From positions 186,001-250,000 of the forward strand of contig NW_003314409.1 in NCBI RefSeq assembly GCF_000143415.4: a stretch of DNA of 64,000 bases. The letters are read 5' to 3'. Numbering within the stretch: the stretch's first letter is position 1; each line of letters opens with the position of its first letter. The stretch comes from Selaginella moellendorffii. Its lineage: Eukaryota > Streptophyta > Lycopodiopsida > Selaginellales > Selaginellaceae. This document shows, in pieces, positions 10,431 through 19,670 of this stretch. The position numbers were made by a program, and so were the translations under genes. A model generated the notes under the pieces. It did not search any database and was not told the origin of the DNA. It worked only from the letters and a program-made list of their open reading frames with translations.

Positions 10431-11426
10431 ATGGCTTCTATTTCTACACCACTTTCTTATCCTTTTCCTTGTGGCCAGGGAACGAAGACAAAGTACAATG
10501 GCCGCAGAATTTTTCTCACGAGAGCTAACTTGGAAGACGCAGAGGGACGAGTTTTGCAACAAGATCTCGAAGCGGCTCAAGCAGCTCTTGCTCCCAGGTT
10601 CAGCAGAAGATTTACAATTGGAATTCTTTCGGCAGCAGGACTGGGAATTGGAGCAAACTTTTTGGGAACTACGAGCTTCGTGCTTGGATTAAACCCGGAA
10701 GTCGCAAGAAGCTTGAGGCTGGACGTCCTGTATCCTGTCCGGGGCTTCTTCAGATGCTTTGACACAGACAAAGGTTTCGGTAAGCACTAGCTAAGTTTCA
10801 TCTTTAAGAAGTGAACGATTTTCTCCAAAGCTAAACAACCGGCTTTCTCGATTGCAGAGTTTATCTATCCTCAAGACTGGTTTGGCGATCAAAAGATCTT
10901 GTACAGGTCCATTGAGAAGGCCGAGAAAGAAAGGCCTCTGGACTTGCCGGCGCTCAAAGAGCAAAGATCGCCAGCGAAAGTTCTAGTGGAGCCTGTCACT
11001 GCTTTCGGACCTCCTGGAACAGATGGCGAAGTTAACGTGAGCGTGATCGTAGCTCCAATCCTCCCTTCTTTCAGGTAAGGAAAGTTTCCATCTCTTGGTT
11101 TGATAGAAAAAAAACGTCTTTGCAGTTTGGAGCAGCTAGGAGATGCCAGAGAAGCTGCTAAACTCATCCTGGACAAGTTCATAGCTCCACCAGGATCGAA
11201 GAAAACGGCAACTCTGGTGGATGCCTCGACTAGAAGAGATGAAAAGGCAGTCTACTACACACTGGACTACTGTGTGGAAGCTCCCACATTCTTTAGACAC
11301 AATGTGGCTGTCTACACTTCTCTCAAAGGCAAGCTCTTCTCTTTGAATGTGCAGACTCCCCAGGCTCAATGGTCACACCAGAGAGAAGAATTCATCCAAA
11401 TTGCAAACTCTTTCAAAGTAATCTAA
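10431..11426 (+). CDS. PsbP-domain protein, thylakoid lumen, 3 exons
   Basis: Exons 10431-10779, 10858-11074 and 11126-11426 join (phases 1 and 2) to 288 aa. The N terminus looks like a bipartite plastid targeting sequence: a basic, Ser/Thr-containing stretch followed by a twin-arginine segment (RRFTIGILSAAG, residues 59-70), typical of Tat-exported lumenal proteins. From about residue 113 comes the PsbP/Mog1-like fold: GFEFIYPQDWFG, VNVSVIVAPI, LEQLGDAREAAKLILDKF, AVYYTLDYCVEAP, RHNVAVYTSLKGKLFSLNVQ and a final ANSFKVI. PsbP-domain proteins assist photosystem II, NDH or photosystem I assembly; I cannot assign which PPD subtype this is. The very short distance to ENH1 raises the possibility of transcriptional read-through. 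Confidence 0.88.
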
Positions 11427-11491
11427 AGGGCTAATTAGCATAATTAACATCTATCAGATGGCAGCCTGATTGAGCACCAAATCAAACGACA

Positions 11492-12230
11492 ATGCTCTAC
11501 GTACACCCTTTGAAGACGGGCATGGCCTTCAAAAACTCCAGCCTCCGGCAGCTGGGCTCGAAAGAGATGAAGTTCTCGCCTTTTCAACACCAATGTAACA
11601 AGTGTTTTGCGACTGAAGTACTCTCAGACATTTTTGGTTCTTTCTCCGCTTGCTATCTTCTTCTCTCCAGCTGCAAGGCTCGATATCAATCCGTTCCGGA
11701 AGGATGGTAAGTTACCCGTGTTTTCTTCAGAATTTTGATTTGCAAGGAGTTGGAGATGTTTTGGCTCACAGCAAGTTTTCCTCAAGACTTCTTTGTACTT
11801 TTTAAACAGACGAAGATTTTCCTGAAGCTCTTCAGGAGACTTTCAAAAGTGTAGAAGCAAAGGTAAAAATTGTTTGCAAATTTGAACATTTGTTTTGACA
11901 TTTTTTTTTATATTCTACAAAGGTTGGGTTCAAGCCACAACCTTCTAATAAAGCAAGGTTAGGTTGAAATCTTAAATGAGGTTATCTCTTTGTCATGAGG
12001 AAATTGGTTTAAGCACACTACTAAATGGGGGAATGCCAAAAAGTTTGGATTTATAGACACTTGGAGTCAAAATTCAGAAAGCGTGGAATTCAGAAGGTGA
12101 GAGGGGAAGCCATCTAACCTGGATTAGAGGCGTTGAACCGCAAAGATTTTACTCCATCGCCCAACATCATAGATTCATAGTATATCCTTTTTGTTAGCTT
12201 AAATGTAGGTAGAATGTGGTCAATAGGGTT
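11492..12230 (+). other. Unresolved exon-like fragments
   Basis: An ATG at 11492 opens 40-odd codons with a transit-peptide-like composition. About 110 bp on, a frame reading ARLDINPFRKD is followed by a GT donor near 11706 and, after an acceptor near 11809, by DEDFPEALQETFKSVEAK and a donor near 11863. The last two pieces join in a consistent phase, but the first does not join the second by any clean GT-AG pair, and the continuation after about 11920 has no open frame. This looks like the 5' part of a broken or heavily spliced gene; I do not recognise the product. The stretch 11920-12230 looks like decayed repeat sequence. Confidence 0.3.
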
Positions 12231-12259
12231 TGTGTAGCTCGGGCGATCTCGATCTGAGA

Positions 12260-13566
12260 ATGGTGCTGGGGAAGAAGGAGGGCAGCCTCTTCCGCTCCTC
12301 CTCTCCGTCTTCCAATGACCGCTCCAAGCTCGGGCTGGCGATCCTGGCAGGAATCATGGTGGGAGCGCTGTGGGCGTACTTGCATCCTCACGCATTCATG
12401 AGCGCCTCCGAGGTAAGCGGCCGGAAAATTCGAGTTCCAGAGAGAAACGAGACACTCCAATCGCTCCACAGGGCGGCGATCCGCTGGTGAGCGAGCTGGA
12501 GAAGAAGATCCGAATGCTGGAGCTCCAAGTGACCACGCTGCGGGGCGAGAACAGCGAGATTAAGAGCGCGCTCGATCTGTCCAACCAGGAGAAGAAGTCC
12601 GCGCAGCAGCAGCTCATGGCCTCGCGGAGCCGAGTCAAAGCAGGCAAATTCGGCACAGTGGCCGGCACCACGACCAATCCAGAGATCATCCCGGATAAGT
12701 CCGTCAACCCGGAGCTAGCCCAGCTGCTCGAGAAGATCGCCATCAACCGCGAGGTCATCGTTGGCGTCTCCAACAAGAACGTAGCTCCAATGCTCCAGGT
12801 ATGGTTTGAGAGTATCAAGCAGTCCGGGATCACGAACTACCTCGTCGTCGCGCTGGACGACGAGACTGCCAAGTTTTGCAAGGATCACGACGTCCCGGCG
12901 TACAGGAAGGACGCCACCATACCCAAGAGCTTGGCCGGGACTGGGGACAACCACGCCATCTCCGGAACAAAGTTTCACATCCTGCGAGAGTTCCTCGTGC
13001 TGGGATACAGCGTCTTGCTCTCGGACGTGGACATCGTCTACCTCCAGAACCCGTTCAAGTTCTTGCAGCGCGACTGCGACATCGAGGCCATGACCGACGG
13101 CCACACCAACGCCACCGCCTATGGATACAACGACGTGTTTGACGATCCAAAGATGGGCTGGTCGCGCTATGCGCACACGATGAGGATCTGGGTGTTTAAC
13201 TCGGGGCTGTTCTACTTGCGGCCCACGGTGCCATCGATCGAGCTCCTGGACCGGGTGGCGACGAGGCTGGCGAGAGAGAAGGCGTGGGATCAGGCCGTGA
13301 TCAACGAGGAGCTCTTCTTCCCGTCGCGGCCGGGATACAATGGCTTGCACGCTTCCAAGCGCGTCATGGACAGGTTCCTCTTCATGAACAGCAAGCTACT
13401 CTTCTCGGACATTCGTGGGGATCCATCGCAGTATGCCAACTTCCGGCCGGTTACCATTCACGTCAACTATCATCCGGATAAATACAACCGGATGCTGGCC
13501 ATTGTTGATTACTATGTCAAGGGGAAGAAGGATGCCCTGGCCAAGTTCCCAGTTGGCTCGGAGTGA
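12260..13566 (+). CDS. RRA: RRA-type extensin arabinosyltransferase (GT77), 2 exons
   Basis: Exons 12260-12412 and 12472-13566 (intron 59 bp, phase 0) encode 415 aa. It is a type II membrane protein: a short basic cytosolic end, a membrane helix at residues about 24-42 ([17 protein letters not shown]), a coiled-coil stem ([12 protein letters not shown] ... [10 protein letters not shown]) and the catalytic domain. Landmarks are [42 protein letters not shown]-like sequence with the DxD metal site at residues 236-238, [35 protein letters not shown] and HVNYHPDK, ending in GSE as in Arabidopsis REDUCED RESIDUAL ARABINOSE proteins. Family role: adding arabinose to hydroxyproline-linked chains of extensins in the Golgi. 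This is the intact parent of the inverted pseudogene at 18752-19316. Confidence 0.93.
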
Positions 13567-14035
13567 TGCTGGCCTGGTTGGATCCGACTGATCTTGTGAT
13601 TGATAGATAATTTTTTTTTTAAACTATAAAATGAAGACACTGTTTTTGATTCATCGGTACAGATCATGGTAAGAACATCACATCGGCAGGAGAATGGGAG
13701 GACAAATAGTCTTGACGTTCAGGCCCGGAACAATTTATTTGCTTTATCTTTTACAATCATAAGATAGTGAGTATATGGAGATTTTTTAAACTATTATTGT
13801 AGAATCCTATATTAATTGAGACCATTTGGATCTTTGGTTCATCAAGGATTGTGACTTTTGCTTAATTGAAGAATGCTAATTATGCTGACTATAGTTCTCA
13901 ACTCCTGGTGTCCAGAATATTGTTAATTATATTTTGTGGCATACATGCTATAAGGGACTTTGATTGCATTATAAGAGCTAGACTCTCATTGAAAGTTCTA
14001 TTTGGGTTATGGAATACATAACTCAAATATTCTAC
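12961..14035 (+). repeat. Left arm of inverted duplication
   Basis: This stretch, from inside the RRA coding region to about 470 bp past its stop, recurs in reverse orientation at about 17855-19316. Shared blocks outside the coding part include ACTATAAAATGAAGACAC near 13622 (reversed near 18715), TAGAATCCTATATTAATTGAG near 13800 (reversed near 18185) and CATACATGCTATAAGGGAC near 13942 (reversed near 17940). The right arm carries extra insertions, so the arms differ in length. The spacer between them is about 3.8 kb. Confidence 0.8.
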
Positions 14036-14189
14036 TCAACAACTTGGATCTCTGGTAGTGTGTTATCCTGGATAAGTTCCGGGAAAAGAACCTTGAGAAT
14101 CTAATCAACTTCAATGATGGAAGAAACATCTATTTGAAACAAATTGGATGGAAGTAGAGAATGACCATGGGCATTGAAAAGAGTTGCTG

Positions 14190-14560
14190 CATGGATGCTG
14201 TTAGTGATTGTTGATTTTCCTTTGGCCTAAGTTATCATGCAAGTAACAACAAGATGCCATGGATGTCCCAGGATGATAGAGTTCTTCAGCTTCCCAGATC
14301 CGAGCTACTAGTAGTCCACCATAAGAAAATCTAGTGTGGAAACCACTCCTTACACCAAGATCTTGACATTCCGGTAGATGCCCATAGGAACTATTGAGTG
14401 ATTACCAAACATGTTGAAGATCATAATTGTGCTACTCACCATTTCCAAGCCACTGGAGTATGCCAAGTTGAGGGAGATGATATTGTTCTGGGATCCAAAA
14501 TCAAGTAATGCTTATTGTATCAAGGGTTTATTGCCAATTTGGACCTCTACAAAGAATGCC
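14190..14560 (-). pseudogene. Ty3/gypsy protease relic
   Basis: Read on the minus strand there is a decayed retroviral-type aspartic protease: ALLDFGSQNNIISLNLA (the D-S/F-G active-site loop, Ser changed to Phe), SGLEM, then after stops NSIILGHPW, the typical ILG-PW end motif. Several stop codons interrupt it. The surrounding 14.04-15.85 kb is AT-rich and shows no other readable domain. Confidence 0.55.
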
Positions 14561-16359
14561 CCAGGATCATGAGTGGTCTGAGTGTTAATGATATGCACGT
14601 CATGCTAAGGTTCCACAGGGATGTCAAAGAACTTGGCAAAAACCTCTAGGCATGCATCACAAAAGCTCACGAAATGTGATCTGGACTAGAGTGTCAGCAA
14701 TCTAAGCAAGAACCTCTTGTGGGACCCAAGAAAGAGTGGAGGGCAACTAGGAGACCCTACCCTAAAAGTCAGATGAATGTTCAATTGTTAGATTCAAAGT
14801 TGTGGCTAGTGGTGCTGCAAATACTAAAGCATAGGGTAATTTGCACACTATGAGAGATGGTGGAGTTCTGGAAATAAGTGTTGGATCCTACTCATTATCA
14901 ATATCTGCTTCTTGTGCCCTCTAGTCACAACAGCCACTTTATAACCATCCTCTGTAATGTAAATAAAGTGTCCATTGTGCAGTAGAGGAAAATGCAATGC
15001 ACTAAGAACTCTAACTTGTGTGAGAATAGAATATCTAAATGGGATAGCTTCAAATAAAAAGTATCCTCACATAGATTTCCCCAACCAAAATCATTGTTAC
15101 TCTCACAAATGCCAATTTCTTATAAAGTTTAGAAAAATTTAGCAAAGAAAAAGGGAAAAGACACAAAAGATGTTGTGCCACTTGGTAGGATGTGGATATA
15201 TGTTATCACTAAAAAAGTCAAGAAAAGAAACAAAATCAAACTCTAATACTTAAAATGCCTCAAGGGAAAAAAATTTCATATAAAATCTCTTAGCTTTGTG
15301 CACAAAATTGGGTGTGGATAGATTCGTTGGAAAGCTTGGACTCAAACCAAGAGAATGAGACCAAAATCATGAGTTAAGATGCCCAAAATCTCAAAAACAA
15401 TTGACTCAAACATCAAATTCTAAACAAAAAGAAGGAGAATACAAGAAAATGCACTCCCTAGCACAAGAAACACTCACCTTTAGCATTGGCAAAAGATAAT
15501 AACATGGCTATGATAATCTCCATAAGAATGGTGCTTAAAATTCCCCCAAGATCAAGCTAAAAACTTGCAAGTTTGAGCTGTGAAATGCCGCAAGAGAAAA
15601 ATTATTCCGTCTCACGGCCTAGAGAGAATTGACTGCTAAGAAAGGACTCTCTGGAAATCTTGTTTTCAGATCTACATGCCTAGAAGAAGAAATTCCTAAA
15701 TTGGTCCTAGAATTGCGATCTTAGAGCATTAGAAATTTACTATGAAAACGGAAGAGCATGATAGACAAAACTTCATGCATGCAGTTGAATCATCCACAAA
15801 ATAAAGTGCTTTTTAGCTTGTTGGAAAGAGGATGCCAAAGCACACTGACTCAAAGAAAGAAAAACTAGAATTGATACCCCAATCACAAAAAATTGCTAGA
15901 AAACTGAGTAGAAAGAGGGTAATATATAAAACTAATGCAAGAATGAGAAAATCTTTGAGCCTGTGTTTTGGATTTGTGCAACTAGAGACCCTTAGCAATC
16001 CTAGGATCTCTAAAAATACAAATTTAGTCACTAGAACTTGAAATCTCTATCAATTTCCCAAGAAAATTCTCCATTCTTTTAAGAAAATTAAGCTAGCTCG
16101 TCATGCAAGGTTCACCAACTGTTGGGGCATCTCTAAGCCCTAACTGTGGATCCATTCCTTACACACATGCTTGTAAACTTGTAGCTCCAAACTCAAGCAT
16201 AAAAGGAAATGGGAAGGAACTCTATTCTCAAGCTTCTTTTGGGCTTATATACAAGGATGAAAGAATATTCCAAGGATATGGAATATTCTTTGTGCTCTCT
16301 TAAGTCAGAATCTAAGCATGATGTAGGAAGAAGGTGGTGATAAGCTAATGCTATAAAAA
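14561..16359. other. AT-rich spacer, no gene seen
   Basis: AT-rich sequence inside the spacer of the inverted duplication. No coding feature is supported. A TATA-like stretch near 16230 and repeat-like wording between 15300 and 16300 suggest decayed LTR sequence, but I cannot define borders. Confidence 0.35.
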
Positions 16360-17500
16360 AGGATTGGTTTTATGATTTGGAGGATTATTTTCAAATGTTG
16401 CAATTACGAAATTCGAAAGAGGTCCCATATGCAAAACCATATTTAATAAATAATGTTAAATCTTGGTGAAGAATGACAGAGGCAAACAAAGGACCAATGG
16501 CCACTTGAAAAGTGATAAAGGTGACGATTTGAGCAACTTATATTCCCCCAAATGCTACTATGCATCTAAACGATAAACTGAGTAAATTGATGTAAATAAA
16601 AATAATTCAAGAGTATGTGAATGCGTTTATAGTTAAGAAGATTCTTGTCGCGAATACGGGTGATATAGATGCATTCCACGCTTTCATATTAAACTTGTAG
16701 ACTTGGCCTTGGGGTGACTTGATACACTAGAAATACAAAGAAGCATTAGATGTGGTGATCAAGATGCATTTTAATGATAATTTGCAAAAAAAGAATTCAA
16801 TTGGGTCAAAATCCACATTTAATAAGGGATCCAAACCAAGGAAATTTAAGAAGAGTTTCTTTAAGAATGAATCCTCATAGTTTTAGAATGGTAAATCCAA
16901 TGGCTAACAAATAAGCATGTGAGGGAGTTAGGTTAAAAGAGGTAAACCCATCAATAAGAAAGTCAAGTCTGCAAATAGTGTAGGGAATAGCATATATTTT
17001 AATTGCAGTGAGACTAGAAACTTCTTGAGAGAATATTCATAGCTGAAGAGAGCCAGAATGAATATGGCTATTAAGTCAAATGAAATTCAAATGAAAGTAT
17101 ATGATCATATCTCTGGTTCAAAGTTACTTATTACACAAACAACTTTGGTAAAGAGTCACTTACATTTAAGGAAAACTCAAAAGTAACTCTATTAAGATGT
17201 TTATAGACATAAATGTTATGGAAAATTTTGTGGCTGTAGACATAGTTTGGCAAGCTAGATTAACATTGCAGTGGTTTGGAGAACTAAGGATCATAAAGTT
17301 CATTCAAGGTAGCCAAAACACAAATCAAGCACTTTAACAAGCAAGAGTGAAAGTAGAGATATGGAAAGTGGACATGGATTTCACTGTTTTGGATATAACA
17401 TAATTTAATGTAATCTTTGGGAACCTATAAATGGATGGATAACACCCTGTTACTTGTGCAGTGAATATAGGTTTAACTAAAAACTAGTATAATAGATTTA
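16360..17500 (+). pseudogene. Ty3/gypsy gag-protease relic
   Basis: On the plus strand a broken gag (LEDYFQMLQLRNSKEVPYAK, then INNVKSW followed by a stop) leads to a decayed zinc knuckle near 16995 (FNCSETRNFLREY, first and last Cys lost). A protease-like segment follows near 17200 (MFIDINVMENFVA), with further fragments to about 17440 (DFTVLDIT, FNVIFGN). Multiple stops and frameshifts. Its orientation is opposite to the protease relic at 14190-14560, so two separate elements decayed in the spacer. Confidence 0.5.
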
Positions 17501-17598
17501 AACTTTGGCAAGGGAACTTAATTGAAGCTAAGGCAAAAGTGGTCAAATAGATAAAGTAAGTTAACAAATTAGAAAAGGAAAATTTATAACTTATACAT

Positions 17599-17737
17599 AT
17601 CTAGAACTAAGAGCTTACCTTTGGATGCAATGCTGATATACTCATTTAAAATATAAAACTTATACTAGGTTTCTGAGCCAAAGTATGATCTAACTATAAG
17701 GAGCAATAATTACTTATTTCAAAGAGGTTAAAAATTT
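17599..17737 (+). repeat. Dispersed repeat, copy 1
   Basis: About 140 bp closely match 42092-42230 in the same orientation, sharing TTTGGATGCAATGCTGATAT and GAGCCAAAGTATGATCTAAC. No coding capacity recognised; probably part of a decayed element. Confidence 0.7.
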
Positions 17738-18250
17738 AACATGAATTCTTACTTCTATCAATGATATGGAATTTTATAAGAAAATGAAGTGGTGCATGGT
17801 TCTCTATGCAAGGCTCAAGGAGCTCATAACCCTTAAACCAAAACTTTGATGTGAGAATATTTAAGTTTATGTATTCCATAACTCAAATGTAAAAGTTTCA
17901 CTAAGAGTCTAACTCTTATTATGCAATCAAGTCCCTTATAGCATGTATGCCAAAAACATATAATTAACAATATTTATGTTTACCTATAGTTAATGGTTGT
18001 ATATGACCACGAGCACACTAGACACCACAAGCTTTCATAATTGAGAACTATAGTTAGCATAATTAGCATTTTCAATAAAGCAAAAGCCACAATCATTATA
18101 TTGTCTTCATAGTCTTTGATTTAAAGACATATGACTCATCAAAATATGAACCAAGATTCAAATAATAAGTGTTAATCTCAATTAATATAGGATTCTACAA
18201 TAATAGTTTTAATAATTTATTATGCCTTGAATCTAGTAATGCTTGGTCTG

Positions 18251-18366
18251 CTTAATAGTAATATTATTCCTATTGATCAATCGCTTAGTTTTCTTAATAG
18301 TAGTATTATTCCTGTTGATCAATTGCTTAGTTTTCTTAATAGTAGTATTATTCCTATTGATCAATT
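18251..18366. repeat. 42-bp tandem repeat, about 3 copies
   Basis: Three consecutive copies of a 42-bp unit beginning CTTAATAGTA and ending near TTGATCAAT (units at 18251, 18293 and 18335). It lies only in the right arm of the inverted duplication, so it arose or was inserted after duplication. Confidence 0.8.
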
Positions 18367-18751
18367 GAATTGATCAAATGGAACTTTATAATTATAAACA
18401 TGTTTATAATTTATAAACACACGATTTATCTTATTGAATATCAACTATTAGATGGTAGAATAAACTAAAATATACTAGAAAGTGTTTAAGAAACTTTATA
18501 AATTATAAATATAATATTAATCTAAATAAATAATAACCGTAGATGGTAAGACATCCTAAAATATTTAAGTATATTCTAGATATATCCACTCTTACAGCAA
18601 ATCAAAAATCTAAAAGATAAAGCAATAAATTGGTCTTGTCCTCCCATTCTCCTACTAATGTATGTTTGATGATGTTCTTGCCATGATCTGTACCAATGAA
18701 CGTGTCTTCATTTTATAGTTTGAAAAAAAAAAGTATCTATCAATCACAAGA

Positions 18752-19316
18752 TCAGTCGGATTCAACCAGACCAGCATCATTCCGAGCCAACAGGGAACTT
18801 GGCCAGGGCATCCTTCTATAGTAATCAACAATGGCCAGCATCCAGTTGTACTTATCCGGATCGGAAGTTGGCATAGTGCGTTGGATCTCCATGAACCGAA
18901 GCTTGCTGTTCATGAAGAGGAACCTGTCCATGGCGCGCTTGGAAGCGTGTGAAAGCCATTGTATCCCGGCCGCGACGGGAAGAAGGGCTCCTCGTTGATC
19001 ACGGCCTGATCCCACGCCTTCTCTCTCGCCAGCCTCGTCGCCACCCGGTCCAGGAGCTCGATCGATGGCATCGTGGGCCGCAAGTAGAACAGCCCCGAGT
19101 TAAACACCCAGATCCTCATTGTGTGCGCGTAGCGCGAGCCCATCTTTGGATCGTCGAACACGTCGTTGTATCCATAGGCGGTGGCGTTGGTGTGGCCGTC
19201 GGTCATGGCCTCGATGTCGCAGTCGCGCTGCAAGAACTTGAACGGGTTCTGGAGGTAGAGCAAGACGCTGTATCCCAGCACGAGGAACTCTCGCAGGATG
19301 TGAAACTTTGTTCCTC
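18752..19316 (-). pseudogene. Truncated RRA (GT77) copy lacking the DxD motif
   Basis: The minus strand matches the catalytic half of the RRA gene from TKFHILREF to the stop region. The 5' half (membrane helix, stem and first part of the catalytic domain) is absent. An 18-bp deletion turns [17 protein letters not shown] into [11 protein letters not shown], removing exactly the six residues with the DxD metal site. A further small deletion drops the Trp of MGWSRYAHT, and frameshifts follow near the HASKR segment and in the [12 protein letters not shown] region. Even if transcribed it could not be an active transferase. Convergent with the parent across 4-5 kb. Confidence 0.88.
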
Positions 19317-19394
19317 CGAGGTGAAATCCTGCAAAACTTTTAGACCCGCCACTAAAACTGAACTTCAAACAGGACAAATCCTTTGTTGCCACCC

Positions 19395-19607
19395 TCTGAA
19401 ATCGGGGTGGAGTACACCAAAGAGAAGTATGGAAGTGTTCCTCGTTATTACATCAAAGGGATGCTACCCGTGGCAATGCAAGGTTATCTCTTGGAAAACA
19501 ATCCCCCCAACGGTGTTCTAGAGCTTGCATCTGATCGCAGCCCCTTCTTTTCCACTCCAGATGAGCTTGTAAAGGCACTTGTAAGCATCATAACATCGTT
19601 AAAATGA
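19395..19607 (+). pseudogene. C-terminal fragment of a methylesterase-like alpha/beta hydrolase
   Basis: About 70 codons read [18 protein letters not shown], then LLENNPPNGVLELASDRSPF and FSTPDELVKALVSI before a TGA. This matches the last exon of plant methylesterase/hydroxynitrile-lyase-type hydrolases (YGSVPR-YI, ENNPP, DHSPFFS-PDEL). The position of the catalytic His (DHSPF) is Arg here. There is no upstream coding part: homology meets the RRA fragment at about 19316-19390. I read it as a truncated, inactive fragment; an expressed gene with remote 5' exons is unlikely because the 5' side is occupied by antisense RRA sequence. Confidence 0.65.
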
Positions 19608-19670
19608 AAACATTCTAGAGACAATGCTAAATGCAAGGAATTGCCATACAATGAAAACCCTGGGAAGAAT

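Larger units (their letters stand above)
17855..19316 (-). repeat. Right arm of inverted duplication
   Basis: Reverse-complement counterpart of 12961-14035. It includes the broken RRA copy (18752-19316) and the matching 3' flank, expanded by an AT-rich block of several hundred bp near 18200-18600. The outer end at about 19316 is abrupt: RRA homology stops and methylesterase-like sequence starts within about 80 bp. Confidence 0.8.

Noticed and set aside
12715-13350. 211-codon antisense frame over the RRA gene
   Set aside because: Antisense shadow of a GC-rich coding exon.
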